Source of the DNA: Buddleja alternifolia
Lineage: Eukaryota > Streptophyta > Magnoliopsida > Lamiales > Scrophulariaceae
Reading direction: 5' to 3'
DNA length: 64,000 bases
Assembly: GCA_019426215.1 (NCBI GenBank)
Contig: CM033394.1
Coordinates: 42,902,423-42,966,422, forward strand
The position numbers and the translations under genes were made by a program. Shown piece by piece: positions 1 through 12,925 of this stretch (position 1 is the first letter of the stretch; the number at the start of each line of letters is the position of its first letter). The notes beneath the pieces are model-generated. The model had not been told where the DNA came from and did not search any database. It saw only the letters and a program-made list of their open reading frames with translations.

Positions 1-2512
1 ATCCCGTTGCTCCTTATCAATCTACCTCAGAAAGTTCTTCAACCATACCATCTCTTTACCCGCTTCTGAAATATCAATGTACTCGGCTTCGGTTGTGGAG
101 ACTATTACACACTTTTGTAGCATAGAAGTCTAACTTATTGTAGTGTCATCCAAAGTGTAAATGTACCCTTATGTACTTTTCCGACCATCTTGATCACCAC
201 TTAAATCCGCATCCACAGAGCCCTCTAAAGTAACACTACTACTCAAAACATACAAGCACATATTCGATGTACCCCTTAAATACTTCAGTAGCCACTTTAC
301 CGCTTCCTAATGCTTCAACACCGGATTAGCCATATACCAGCTCACAACTCCCACTACATGAGCTATATCCGGTCTTGTACACACCATTGCGCACATCAAA
401 CTCCCAATGGCAGAGGCATAAGGAACCTTTGCCATTTGTTCTCGCTCCTTCTCAGTCTTAGGCGATTGTTCCTTATTCAATTTGAAATGGCCCCCCAAAG
501 GAGTACTTCTAAACTTTGCATTTGTGATTGCAAATCTAGCAAGTACCTTTTCTATATACTTCTCTTAGGTCAACTTGAGACTCGCACTCGACCTATCTCG
601 AGGATTGTATTTGCAGCTTCCAAAACCTTCATTTCAAACTCAGTAGACATTTGCTTCTTCAGCTTATCGATCTTCCTCATATTAGACCCAACTACTAACA
701 TTGCGTCCACATAAAGCAACAAGATGATATAACAATTCTTAAACTTCTGCAAATAGCAACAATGGTCCATCCTAGTAAATTCACTACTAAACATAAAAGT
801 GTCAAATTTCTTATACCATTGCCTAGGAGTTTGCTTAAGATCATACAAGCTTTTCTCTAGCTTGCATATAAGGTTTCATTTTTCTTTCTCCAGAAAATCT
901 CCCGATTGAACCATGTAAATATTTGTCTCCAAATCTCCATGAAGGAACGCCATTTTTAAAATCTAACTGCCCAAGATGTAGATCCCTTGCAACAACAATA
1001 CTCAGAACCATCTTAATGGTAGTCAACTTGACAACCAGCAAAAAAATAGCAGTGTAGTCAATCCCTTCATTCTGTTGGAACCCTTGAACTTCAACCTCGC
1101 ATTGTATATTTGACTACCATCTGGTTCATCTTTGACCCGGAATACCCATTTGTTCTGCAAAGCCCGTTATTCCTTAGGTAACTTAGTCAACCTTCAAGTT
1201 TTATTTCTCTCAAATGAGCTCATCTCATCTTTCATGACTAGCTCCTACTTGAAAGAATCTCATACACTCATCTCCTCCTTGTACGACTCAGGCTCACCCG
1301 AATCCATCAAAAGAAAATAGCGTAATGAAGGGGAATACCTCATTTTCGATTTAAGAGTTTTACTTGATCTTCTCAAAGTTGGTTGTGAAGTCTTCGGATT
1401 TTTCTCAATCCTATTCACAGTGTCATTCCCCACAATCTCTTCTAGAGTGATATCTTCCAATACCGACTTTGGTTTCTCATTATCCTCAGTCTCAACCCCA
1501 AGTCTATCCTTGTAAAGCACCTTCTCGTTGAACGTAACGTCTTTATGCCTTATGAATTTGTTGTTTTGGTAATCTCAGAATCGATAGCCAAAAATTCTCT
1601 CTTCCATAACCAATAAAGATGCACTTCTGTGCTTTAGAATCTAACTTGTCCTTGTCATCAGAACTGTGAAAGACATAAGATAAACAACTGAAAAAATTTT
1701 AATGCGATAAAGTTACCTATTTCCAGACCAAACCTTCTCCAGAATTCTGAATCCAATAGCATAGAAGGTCCCGGGTTGATGAGGTAAGCTTTTGTGCTCA
1801 CCGCATCAGCCCAAAATGTTTATGGAAACCCAAAGTGGAACCTCATGCTAAGAGCCCGCTCATTCAAAGTTCTATTCATTTGATCTGCAATTTCATTCTG
1901 TTGTGGAGTCTCTGGAATGGTCTTGATAATTTTGATCAATTTTCTCCACAGTAGTTTTTGAATTCTTGGCTATCATACTCCTTGCCATTATCCGACCTCA
2001 AACTCTTCAGTCTTAAACCCATCTCATTCTCAACTTGTGCCTTCCACTACCTAAAGGTACTAAACACATCAGACTTAATTTTTAGAAAATAAATCCATAC
2101 CTTTCGAGTAGAATCATCTGTGAAGGTGACATAGTATCTCGACCCCTCCAGGTGACTGTACGGGAGCCGGTCCCTATACATCGCTATGCACAAACTTCAA
2201 TTTCTCTACCTTCGGTTCTCTTTCTTTCTTAGAGAAGCTCACTTTTTTCTGCTTCCCAAGTACACCGTCTTCGCAAAGACCCGACTCAACCGTCTTTGAA
2301 ATTGAAAGCTTTCCCTTGGATACCATGATCCTCATTCCCTTCTCACTCATATGCTCAAGTCGCCTATGCCATAAGTGCATATCCTCTGTGCCCTCAACTA
2401 TAGCTAACAAGTCCTTTTTTATCTCTATAGTGTACAAAGTCCCAAACTTTTTATCACGAGACACCATCATATTTCCTGTGGTGATTTTCCATACACCACC
2501 ACCAAACACCAT
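1..2512 (-). pseudogene. Copia pol remnant (gag-pre-integrase, integrase, RT, RNase H)
   Basis: Decayed polyprotein. The gag-pre-integrase motif LWHRRLEHMSEKGM lies near 2360 and leads to HSDV, the start of the integrase core, near 2175. Integrase remnants run to about 1260. The RT catalytic box near 700-720 reads YVDAMLVVGS, where the family has YVDD, so one catalytic aspartate is replaced by alanine. RNase H sequence follows at 307-498 and in broken frame to position 1. No frame is open for more than about 110 codons here. It cannot encode a working enzyme. Confidence 0.8.
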
Positions 2513-2559
2513 TGTGTAATAATCACTATCAATTTAACCCATCAAGGTCAAATTCTTTC

Positions 2560-3620
2560 TCAACCCCGAACATGCCTCACATTCTGCAGTTTTAACTGCA
2601 TCCCCTGTGCCGTTGTTATTATAGTATCACCACTCTCAATAATTTCCAAAGGTTCGTTATCTGCAAGAAATGTCTTTCCAAACTTTCCAAAAGTATAATT
2701 TGTTAGATAGTTCTTACAAAAGTAGCATGAAATGACGCACCTGGGTCCAGTGCCCATTGATCAACTGGACTATCAATACAACAAACTAGTGCGTCTCCGA
2801 CATCGTCTGCAGCTGCGTTTGTTTGTTGATGTTCTCGATTTTGATTCTAACCTGCCTTTTCTGAACAATCCCTCTTGTAATGGCCTTTCCTACTGTAGCC
2901 CCAGCAATCAGCATCCTTCTGCGATTTTGACTTCCTTCGCCCCTTTGACTTGGATCGATCTCTACCTTTTTTACCACCCCGTTGAACACTTCCTCATCTA
3001 CTTTCCGTACTCAATGCAGAATATGTGAGTTCTCCTGATGCCCACATGCGAATATCCTCATTCAAAATCAGATCCTGAAGCTCCTGAAATTTCTACTTTC
3101 TTTGGCCAGACAAACTACTCACAGCAGTTACCATTGCACTCCAACTTTCTGGCAATGAAGACAACAAAATTAAGGCCCTTACCTCGTCCTCGAAATTAAT
3201 ATCAACCGAGCTCAACTGAGTGACGATCACATTGAACTCGTTGATATAGTTGGTTCACCGATCCCCCTCCATCATCCTCAAGTTGAATAAACGTATCATC
3301 AGATAGACTTTATTCGATGCGGATGACTTCTCATACATATCAAATAACACCTTCATCAGACCTGCCGTAGTAGTTTGATCTAGGATGTTAAACATTTCGT
3401 TTCTTGATAACGTCAATCGAATAACACCTATGATTTGCCTATCCAATAATTCTCAATCATCGTCTGACATCTTTCCAGGCTTCTTCCCTGACAACGGTTG
3501 ATGGAGCTTTTTCTGGTACAGATAATCCTCCATCTGTGTTCGCAAGAATCCAAAATTCTTTTCATCAAATTGTCTATTTTCCCTCTTCAAATGTCATTGA
3601 TTCACACATATATCTATAAC
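2560..3620 (-). pseudogene. Copia gag remnant
   Basis: Broken gag reading frames. The clearest block is at 3255-3446 (LDRQ/LGVIRLTLSR-type motif, then YEKSSASNKVYLM and LFNLRM), which matches the UBN2/retrotransposon gag domain and aligns with the intact gag at 56.9-57.9 kb. Stretches near 2560-2757 carry the protease-side sequence. Frameshifts and stops separate the pieces, so no protein is expected. Confidence 0.7.
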
Positions 3621-3624
3621 TCGT

Positions 3625-3637
3625 GCTCTTGATACCA
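3625..3637 (-). other. Primer binding site, initiator tRNA-Met type
   Basis: On the minus strand TGGTATCAAGAGC lies two bases inside the LTR end. It matches the plant Copia primer site for tRNA-Met (TGGTATCAGAGC) apart from one extra A. The same site occurs in the element at 56-58.5 kb. Confidence 0.75.
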
Positions 3638-3639
3638 GT

Positions 3640-4150
3640 TGTTAGCAATCAATGTGCATAAATGAATAAAAGTGAATAAAAAACCAAGAAAAATGAGACA
3701 CATGATTTACGTGGTTCAGCTAAGAATTCCTACGTCCACGGTCTACACTAGAGGTTTTATTGATTGTATGATGAGAGATACATATTACAAGAGTAGTATA
3801 TGAATATATATACTTAGGAGTCTTCCGAATACATTAGGAAACAAGTCCTAACTCAAACCTAGTCAAAGAAACCATCAAAACGCGTTAACTTCGCCCAAGA
3901 TAAATCCCGTCAGGCCCGACGTTCGAACGTTGGGACGTCGGACAGCATCAAAAAATCTCAACCTACTGTTTGTCACTCTCGAACGTTGCCTTGTCTCATG
4001 TTCAAGTGTGATTTAGCTCCAATTCTGGGTTGCTATTGCCTGGGACTTTCGAACGTCCCCATGCCTGACGTTCGGACGCCGCCTCCTGTTCGTGATTAGT
4101 CCTCGTTTCTTCTTCTTTCTCCCAATTAGTCTACATATTTCATCACCCGC
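3640..4150 (-). repeat. 5' LTR of the first Copia element
   Basis: Begins (plus strand) TGTTAGCAATC directly after the primer site. The outer edge is uncertain, because no second LTR is in the window for comparison; about 4150 is an estimate. It contains a GC-rich block at about 3905-4085 with repeated TTCGAACGT-type motifs, including the perfect palindrome ACGTTCGAACGT. Confidence 0.6.
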
Positions 4151-7100
4151 CACCCCAACCTTGCCTAAATCATGGTACATATGGAAAATAAATGTCTTAT
4201 TCATATTCCTTGTCTTGTAAGGTGAGGTTTATTAATTCTAATGCAAATATTTATGTGATATATAACTAATAACCGTAAGAATTATATGATATTGTTTCAG
4301 ATTTATTACTTTTTATTTATATAATTAGCACTCACGTACTTTATTGTATTAGTTTTTGGTGATGCTAGTTAAACAATTTGGACATTTATTATAATGTTTA
4401 CGTTAGAATACTTTTTCTAAATTTTCCTAAAAAAATTTCGAACAGTCTAGGATATATTTAGATGGTGTTGCAAAGGAATTGAAACAGTAGCCTCTACAAC
4501 AACCACTACGAATTTTCTTATGAACCATACTTCCCAGCCCAAGACCTCTGAAGTATCACTCTGCTGAGCATTCCAGATTTTCTGATTCACAATCGTGAAA
4601 CACTATCTGTTACATGTGCAGATATTCGACAAGTGCATATGTGAGTAGTTAGGTAGTGGAAAGATAATTTTAAGTTTTTTTCTTTATATTGCAATATTTT
4701 TTTACTCTAACATTTTAATCCTCCCTATATACATTAATCGTACATTTGTATTGTCATATTGTGTAACAAAAACTCATTTGTATTGTGTAACAAAAACCAT
4801 TACATAGAAAATTTGGAGTTTGCGCTTGTATTTAACCTTAATAAAATATTTATTAGATTTTAAACAAATATTAAACATTATCAACCCAAATTAGTACAAT
4901 TGTCTAAATTCTTGGTCGCAGTAGACGGCCGTCAAATAAAGGAGACGGTGAGTCTTTGCTTTTGTTTCACTGAAATGGTGGCCGTTGGATGATGTACGAA
5001 TGGTATGCGGACCGTTGGATCAGGTGCTAATAGGGGATGGCCCTCGTCGAAGCCTAAAGAAATTTTGATGGCCCAGATCAGCCGCATCTGGGAAAGAGAT
5101 TTCTTTTTCTTGAACTCGCTCAAACTTCATGTGACTTCACAAAAGCCCATAACTTAATTGAGGTAAAGCCTTTTCTATCACTTAAAATGTCCTTTTCTTC
5201 TGGAAATTGTTAAATGCACTTCAACTGATGTTAATAGTACTTTAATTTTCATTTTATTTTTCTAGAAATACAAAAAAGTCTTTCATTGTGTAAAAACAAG
5301 TTCTTGAAGACAATTTATTTTATTCTTGTTAAATATGTTTAGTGTATAAATGTTAACGTTACTTCATGCTACAATATCTATAAACACGATTCGAGATAAT
5401 ATAAAGAATTTTACTGTTATTTACATTGTGACCTCGGAAATAAAAAATAATTTCATCCTACAATACTCAGAAAGAAAGTTGATTGAAATAAAATAAAAAT
5501 CTATTTTTCATACTTATTACCTAACAAATTTGAAATGATTTTATTCATTATCATTATTTAATTGAAAATTCTACAAATCACGTATGAATACACAAATATA
5601 ATATTACAAATGGTAAAAAAATATAAATTATTAACCCATCTTTGAGAAAAACTAATATATTACACTATTCTAGAAGGAAATAATTCATCAAACAAAGTAT
5701 TGAACAAAAGTCCTAACATTTGTTTCAAGAGTAAACAATGTTCAAAGTGCAACTAAAAAGATTGAAGAACTATGAATAAATAAATAACCATTTGTATTAT
5801 TAATGGGTTGATTAGTACTTGATAATATTCTAAAATTTTCACGAAACTTTTAGTATTTACAAGCTCTTATATTTCATTCAACTCCCCCAAATCATTTTCA
5901 TTACTTCGGTTTTCTATTGCTAAAACTTTGATTTTAATTTTTACAACTACAATTTTAATTGATTTGATTTCAGAGCAACCAAGAACTAAATATATGCAGC
6001 TACTAGTGGATAAATATTTTATCTTAAGAAGTTGGGAAAAAAGAAGAACTATTTCTTTACAAAAAAGTTTGAAGGGCTTTGTGTTTTTCTCTGCCTATTT
6101 CTTTTAAAAAAAGCTTCTCAAGGTTCAACATTTTTTATTTTGGATTTTATGTGTAATTCTGATAGTATAAGGTGCAATTGGTCTTGCACTAATTTATATA
6201 TTTTTTTTGACATTAAAGATAATTTAATCCTTTTGAAAAAAATGAAATAGAATGTATAATGTCAATAACAAAAGTTGGAGTGCCTTCAACAGCTCCCTTT
6301 CGTTTTGGTTGGATACTTTGGCTTTGTTTGTGCTTTTAGTTTGACATTTTCATTGGAAAATAGAACTACATAGTTGACATTATTTTCAATTGAAAATGCA
6401 CTAATCTTCATTTATATTTTTATATTTTTCAATATGACGATATGTTACTTGGTCAAATTGCAGTCGTCTTTATCTTTGTCCACTTCTTTCTTTAAAAATG
6501 TTGTATCTTCGATAACGATGGTGGTGCTATAGTGAAATAAAATATTAAAATATATGATTTCGACCTCCACAACCTTTCTTTGCTAAGCAAACCTTCGCAA
6601 CCTTATGTACGTTTCAAGATTCACTTGTTGCATTTTTAGTGCTCTTTTCAGGGTCAATGTTTGTCATATAATCATTAGTTCTATTTAACTTAATCATTAA
6701 ATTATCAATTTCAATCATTTTCAAAAGTGCAACCAAGCATACATATCATCTTCACACATAAACAAAAAAGAACTCATTTTTTTATACATTTTAAAAAATA
6801 ATGGCTAAGAATGAAATAAAAACACATCCAAACAGGTTTCTGAGTTTTTCCTTTTTTGGATGAAAACAATGTAGAAGCTAAAGTTTTCAATTATTTCACA
6901 AGTTCAGACCTCGTTTGGTGTTCACTTTAGTTGGAACTATGTGTGGGAGTTTGATTTATGTGTAAAAAATTAAAAAATGGTTATGCAGAACATATGCATC
7001 CGTTTCTTCATTTTCTATTGATAAAGATTTAATTTGTTTACATTATTATTCATATTCTAACAGATGTGTATGAAATGATTGAAGTTTTATTTTGAAATTG

Positions 7101-7308
7101 TTCAATTTCTCTAAGCTTGGGCTCAAGCTGAGACCGATTAACCAAAGTTTGGGCTTCAGTTACGCTCAGGTCAGCTCCAAGTTCAAAGACTTTATTATTT
7201 TGGGCTCAAGCTTGATTTGAGATTAAAACTTAAAACTATTAGTCGAGATTGTACTTAGTAAAATTATATGTTAACTCCATCCAATTACAATCAACTTAAT
7301 CTTAGTAT
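4151..7308. other. AT-rich spacer, no gene seen
   Basis: No ORF with recognisable protein similarity. A short GC-richer patch at 4925-5110 contains two similar phrases (GGCCGTTGGATGATG and GACCGTTGGATCAG), typical of degenerate plant repeats. 7105-7215 has a repeated GGGCTCAAGCT phrase. Otherwise low-complexity AT sequence. Confidence 0.6.
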
Positions 7309-7587
7309 TGTTATGAAATAACCTCAAATATTATGAAATATATACAAATATTCTAAAGTAGAGAGACTAGAGAATTAAGAAGAAAATTTTTTCTTTGATT
7401 TTGGTGTATTTCTCAATACAATGACAAAGCCTATTTATAGGCACAAAACAAGATCAAATATTGATTACAAAATGAGGTAATGGAATTGTAGGTGAATCCA
7501 CTAAATGAGATATTGGAGTTGTAGATGAATCCACTAAATTATGTATTGGAGTTGTATGGACATCCACTTAATGAATTATTCATAACA
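7309..7587 (-). repeat. 3' LTR (left) of the 7.3-12.9 kb Copia element
   Basis: 279 bp, TGTTATGAAA...TTCATAACA, nearly identical to 12642-12920. It differs at four positions. Confidence 0.95.
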
Positions 7588-7808
7588 CTCCCCCTTGGAT
7601 GTCCATCACTTAAGAATATGCCTCGTTAAAACCTTACTAGAAAAAACCCTGTGGGATAAAAACCTAGTGAAGGAAAAAGAGTACATAATTCTTTCAATAC
7701 GCAATCAGATGCTGCCTCATTAAAAACCTTACCAGGAAAACCCAGTGGGAAAAACCTTGGTTAAGGGAAAAAGAGTGCAGCGCATATTATCTCTCCCTCA
7801 AGACAATA

Positions 7809-10800
7809 TCAGTCAAGATCTTTAAGTCTACGCACGCCAATATTGTAGACTAGTTTTTCAAATGTTGCTGTAGGAAGTGCCTTAGTGAACAAATCAGCAA
7901 GATTATCTCTGGAACGGATTTGTTGAACATTGATATCACCATTCTTCTGAAGATCGTGAGTGAAAAAGAACTTTGGTGAAATATGCTTTGTTCTATCTCC
8001 TTTAATGTACCCTTCTTTCAATTGTGCGATACATGCAGAATTATTTTCATATAAGATCGTCGGGATCATTTTTCCAGAAGATAAACCACAAGTCCCTCGA
8101 ATGTTTTGAATCATGGATCTTAACCAAACACATTCTCGACTGGCCTCGTGAATAGCCAAGATTTCTGCATGATTAGATAATGTGGCCGATATAGTTTGTT
8201 TCATAGATCACCATGAAATGGTTGTGCCACCACATGTAAATAAATAGCCCGTTTGTGAACGACCATTATGAGGATCAGACATATATCCAGCATCTGTTTA
8301 ACCCCATTCCAATGCCTTCATGTAGGGGAAGAACTATATCTTGCTAATAGAATAACAGCGAATGCTATATTAGGTCGAGTATGACAAGCAAGGTACATTA
8401 GTGCACCGATTGCACTTAGATATGGTACTTCAGGACCAATTAGTTCTTCATCACTTTCTCAAGGTCGAAAAGGATCTTTGTTCTCATCTAGTGACCTTAC
8501 GACCATAGGGGTGCTCAATGGATGTGATTTATCCATGTAAAACCGTTTTAGCACCTTTGATACATAAGCGCTTTGATATACAAAAATTTTGTTCTTTAAA
8601 TATTCAATTTGCAAACCAAGGCAAAATTTTGTTCTTCCAAGATCTTTCATCTCAAAATCTTTCTTTAAGCAATTAACAGCTTTTTGAATTTCTTCAGGAG
8701 TTCTAACGATGTTTAAATCGTCAACATAAACTGTAATTATAACAAACTCATTTCCAGATCTTTTCATGAAAATACAAGAATAAATTGGATCATTCTTATA
8801 TCATTCCTTCAACAAATATTCACTTTGAATTATATGATCTCATCAAAACGTTTCTCCTTATCTTGGAAAATACTCCCACTCAACTATCATTTCAAAAACA
8901 ATTTGACATCATATATTCAACATATATTTAAATAATTTAAATAATACACTTGATCACATCAAGTTTCTCATGTTGAATACAATCACACATACTAATGCTT
9001 TAATTTGATTTCATCAAATAAGCATACTCAAGTACAATCAAATAATACATATTAAACGCAATGATTTAGAATCATATTTTATAAACATGAATGTATTCAT
9101 GTATTTAAGCACTTTAAACAATTTGATCACATCAAACAATCAATGCTTTAATTTAATTGAATAATGTTCTCGAGAACTTGAATTATATGCTTCAAGCATA
9201 TTAAATCCTTCAGGGATTTTCATATATATATCATTATCAAGCGAGCCATACAAATAGGCTGTAACAACATCCATTAGACGCAAATCAAGTTTTTCATGCA
9301 CTGCCAGACTTATTATATAACGAAAAGTAGTTGCATCCACCACAGGAGAATAAGTCTCCTCGTAATCTATGCCAGGTCGTTGCGAAAACCCTTGGGCAAC
9401 AAGACGTGCCTTATATCTTACAATTTCACTTTTTTCATTTCGTTTTCGCATAAATACCCATTTGTATCCTACTGGCTTTACATCTTCAGGTGTACGGACT
9501 ACAGGTCCAAAAAATTTTACATCTTCAGGTGTACGGACTACAGGTCCAAAAACTTTTCGTTTGTTCAAGCGAGTTTAACTCTGCCCTCATTGCGTCTTTC
9601 CATTTTGGCCAATCATTTCTTTGTCGACATTCATTAACAGACCTTGGTTCTTGATCCTCATTATCATTCATCATATTTAGCGCTACATGTATGCAAATTT
9701 ATCGTCAACGTTGACTTCATTTTGATTCCATCGTTTCCCGTTCATAACATAATCTATTGAGATCTCATTATTTTCACAAGTTTCAGGTACCTGAGGTTCT
9801 TCTGGAACCGAAATATTAGTTATGACTGGGGACTCTTCTGGAGTTATTTTATCCTCGATTAGACCATCTTGATTCTTAGCTCCTTTTCTTTTTCGAGGAT
9901 GACTATCTTTGGAACCGATAGGTCTACCACGCTTCAGGCGTGCAGTAGACTCATTACTTTGACCTTCAGGAACAACAATTCTTACTGGAGCATTAACAGC
10001 TGGTACATGTGACTTAGTCAATTTTTTTAGGTCAGTAAATGCGTCTGGCAGTTGGTTAGCTAAACCTTACAAGTGAATTATCTTTTGAACTTCCAGTTCA
10101 CTTTGTTTTGTTCGAGGATCAAGATGATATAAAGATAATTCATTCCAACTAATTTTCTTTTCCAACTGCTTATTTTCTCCCCCTAATGTTGGGAAATCTG
10201 ATTCATCAAAATGACAATCAGCAAATCGAGCCGTAAATAAATCGCCAGTCAATGGCTCTAGATACTTTATTATCGATGGAGACTCGAATCCAACATATAT
10301 TCCCAACTTCCTTTGAGGACCCATCTTAGTGCGTTGTGGTGGAGCAATTGGAACATATACCGCACATCCAAAAAATTTTAGATGGGAAATATTTGGTTCC
10401 TGACCAAAAACCAAGTGTAATGGGGAGAATTTATGATAACTTGTTGGCCTTATGCGAATAAGTGCTGCTGCGTGCAAAATAGCATGTCCCCAACAAGAAA
10501 TAGGAAGTTTTGATCTCATAAGTAAAGGTCTTGCAATTAACTGCAGACGTTTAATAAACGATTCTGCTAGACCGTTTTGTGTATGAACATGTGCTACAGG
10601 ATGTTCAGCATCAATTCCAATAGACATACAATAGTCATTGAACGTTTTGGAAGTAAATTCACCCGCATTATCAAGGCGTATCTTCTTCATTGGATAATCA
10701 GGAAAATGTGCTCGTATTCTAATCAATTGAGCAAGCAATCTCGCAAACGTCAGGTTGCGAGTTGATAACAAAGATACATGTGACCACCTGGTTGATGCAT

Positions 10801-11476
10801 CAATTAAAACCATAAAATATCTAAATGGTCCACACGACGGGTGTATTGGTCCACAAATATTGCCTTGAATACGTTCCAAAAACGTAAGAGATTCACTTCC
10901 TATTTTTGCTTATAAACAAGCAGCACATGAAAAATCATTCGATTGAAGAATCTGCTGGCTCTTCAATGGATGACCACATGAATTCTCAATTATCTTTCGC
11001 ATCATAATTGATCCGGGATGGCCCAACCGGTCATGCCAAATAACAAACTTATTTTGATTCGCAAACTTCTGGTTTACGATAACATGTGTTTCAATAATAG
11101 ATATATGCGTGTAGTACAAACCGGAGGAAAATGCAAGCAATTTTTCCAATATACATTTGTTACTAGATATTGTATTAGTGATGTAAAGATACTCAATATT
11201 GCCATCACTTGTTGTCTCAATATGATATCCATTTCGGTGGATATCTTTGAAGTTTAGTAAATTTCTTTGAGACTTAGTAGAATATAATGCTTCATCAATA
11301 TAAAATTGCGTTCCTCCAGGTAACAATATATTAGCTCTGCCGGAGCCTTCAATTAATTTTGCACTACCCGATATAGTATTAACATTGGCTTCTTGCATTA
11401 CTAAATAAAAAAAAATATTTTTTATTCTTGAGAATGGTGTGAGTTGTTGCACTATCAGCGAGACATATATCTTCAT
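7809..11476 (-). pseudogene. Copia pol remnant (PR/gag-pre-integrase, IN, RT, RNase H)
   Basis: Reading from high to low coordinate: 10910-11476 holds protease/gag-pre-integrase sequence (WHDRLGHPGSIMM). 10067-10879 is an integrase core with RLDNAGEFTS and a conserved E in the QNGLAESF motif. 9683-10021 is the integrase C-terminal region. 9140-9568 is the RT N-terminal half ([20 protein letters not shown]). 8459-8767 has the RT box YVDDLN. 7809-8204 is RNase H, ending in the LADLFTKALP motif. Defects: a stop at the WRS-type site near 8205, a deletion near 8300, an AT-rich insertion of about 330 bp at roughly 8830-9160 inside RT, and a 39-bp in-frame duplication at 9477-9554. Confidence 0.85.
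9477..9554 (-). repeat. 39-bp tandem duplication inside RT
   Basis: Two adjacent copies of a 39-bp unit (13 codons, in frame) give the peptide FGPVVRTPEDVK twice, just before the conserved YKWVF motif of RT. Confidence 0.9.
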
Positions 11477-11642
11477 TATTGATGTTGTTGCTGATCGAGT
11501 AAATACTCATTCTTTTCATAAATAAATGATTTATTGATGAAAACTACACATTTAATATTTATTTTAAAAACTACTAAAAATAAGATTTATAAAATTGATT
11601 ATGAACACTTTCATCTCTAATCAAGTGATCACTTTTTTTTTT

Positions 11643-12240
11643 TCAATCAGGATCAGCAAAGAAATCAACAATATCTAAATGAGTGTCATCAAATCGGCCA
11701 TGATCAGAATCGCCTTCTTCAAAAGCAAAATTTGTTTCTATTTTCTTTCTTTTACTTTTTAGCGATTCTTGGTAAAGGTCCACAAGATGCTTTGGTGTAC
11801 GACAGGTACATGACCAATGACCTTTACCACCACAACGATAGCATAAATGTTTCACAAATTTGCTATTTTGGCCACTTTCATGTTTCTCTTCATTATTTTT
11901 CCACTTCTGGTGGAAAGATGTATTCTTTGAATAACCACCACGATTTCCATAACCATATCCACGACCACGTCCACGTCCATGATTTCTTTAATGATTAAAA
12001 TAGTTATGTGCTGCTACTTTCACTTCAGGGAATGTAGCAGAACTAGTTGGACGGGACTCATGATTAAAATAATTATATATTGCTCAACACATTCACTTCA
12101 GGGAATGGAGTATAGTTATTTGCATATATGAATTTATATATTGCTCAACACATTCACTTCAGGGAATGGAGTATAGTTATTTGCATCAAGATGAATTTCA
12201 ACATCTAACGCCCAAGAAAAATAATTTTTCCTCGTAATAT
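11643..12240 (-). pseudogene. Copia gag remnant with CCHC knuckle
   Basis: 11643-11855 encodes a zinc knuckle CYRCGGKGHW...C (CX2CX4HX4C) followed by a KSKRKK basic patch, the C-terminal part of gag. Upstream (12000-12240) the frame is broken and contains a 61-bp tandem duplication (TTGCTCAACACATTC at 12080 and at 12141). Most of the gag N-terminus is unrecognisable. Confidence 0.7.
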
Positions 12241-12641
12241 CAAGAGTCACAAAGTCAAGTTTTTTCAAGATTCATCAATATAATACTATTATCAAAGTAT
12301 AAATGAATAACATAACAATCATTCAACTTCTTAAAGTATTTTCAACATGATAGGATTATTCAAAAGAATAATACTAATCAAATATATGCACATATACATA
12401 TGTCTTTTTTCCAAATATCAAGAGAATTATTGCATATTTCTATTTTTGTTAAATATTGAAATATACGTACCTTTTCTTCTTGTTTTGTTTTAAAAATCTT
12501 GTCCATCAATTTTCTTTACAAACTCATAATAACTCACGAAAATCTCTCAATGGATTTTACATCATACGTTGAGTACCCCATGTATATCTTTAGCCAAATT
12601 TCAAAATGATTAACACCTTGAGACGAATCGTACTGATAACG

Positions 12642-12920
12642 TGTTATGAAATAACCCCAAATATTATGAAATATATACAAATATTCTAAAGTAGAGAGAC
12701 TAGAGAATTAAGAAGAAAATTCTTTCTTTGATTTTGGTGTATTTCTCAATACAATGGCAAAGCCTATTTATAGGCACAAAACAAGATCAAATATTGATTA
12801 CAAAATGAGGTAATGGAATTGTAGGTGAATCCACTAAATGAGATATTGGAGTTGTAGGTGAATCCACTAAATTATGTATTGGAGTTGTATGGACATCCAC
12901 TTAATGAATTATTCATAACA
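12642..12920 (-). repeat. 5' LTR (right) of the 7.3-12.9 kb Copia element
   Basis: 279 bp, direct repeat of 7309-7587. It carries a TATTTATAGGC stretch on the plus strand. Followed by the target duplication AGTAT. Confidence 0.95.
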
Positions 12921-12925
12921 AGTAT

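Larger units (their letters stand above)
1..4150 (-). mobile_element. Tork/TNT-like Ty1/Copia retrotransposon, 5' part (3' end outside window)
   Basis: A Copia element lies on the minus strand. Reading downwards from about 4150 there are a 5' LTR, a tRNA-Met-type primer binding site, gag, protease/gag-pre-integrase, integrase, RT and, at the window start, RNase H. The order PR-IN-RT-RH is diagnostic for Copia. The 3' LTR is beyond position 1. The reading frames are broken by many stops and frameshifts, so the copy is old. Its gag resembles that of the gag-protease-only element at 56-58.5 kb. Lineage by motif similarity only. Confidence 0.85.
7309..12920 (-). mobile_element. Complete Ty1/Copia element, coding-dead, young LTRs
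   Basis: A 5612-bp element bounded by 279-bp LTRs and flanked by the direct duplication AGTAT (7304-7308 and 12921-12925). Comparing the two LTRs by eye gives four substitutions and no indels, about 98.6% identity. A polypurine tract (minus strand CCAAGGGGGAG) abuts the left LTR. Next to the right LTR the minus strand reads CGTTATCAGTACGA, the primer region typical of Ivana/Oryco-like plant Copia. Inside, gag-PR-IN-RT-RH are in Copia order on the minus strand, but all are interrupted. Confidence 0.93.
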
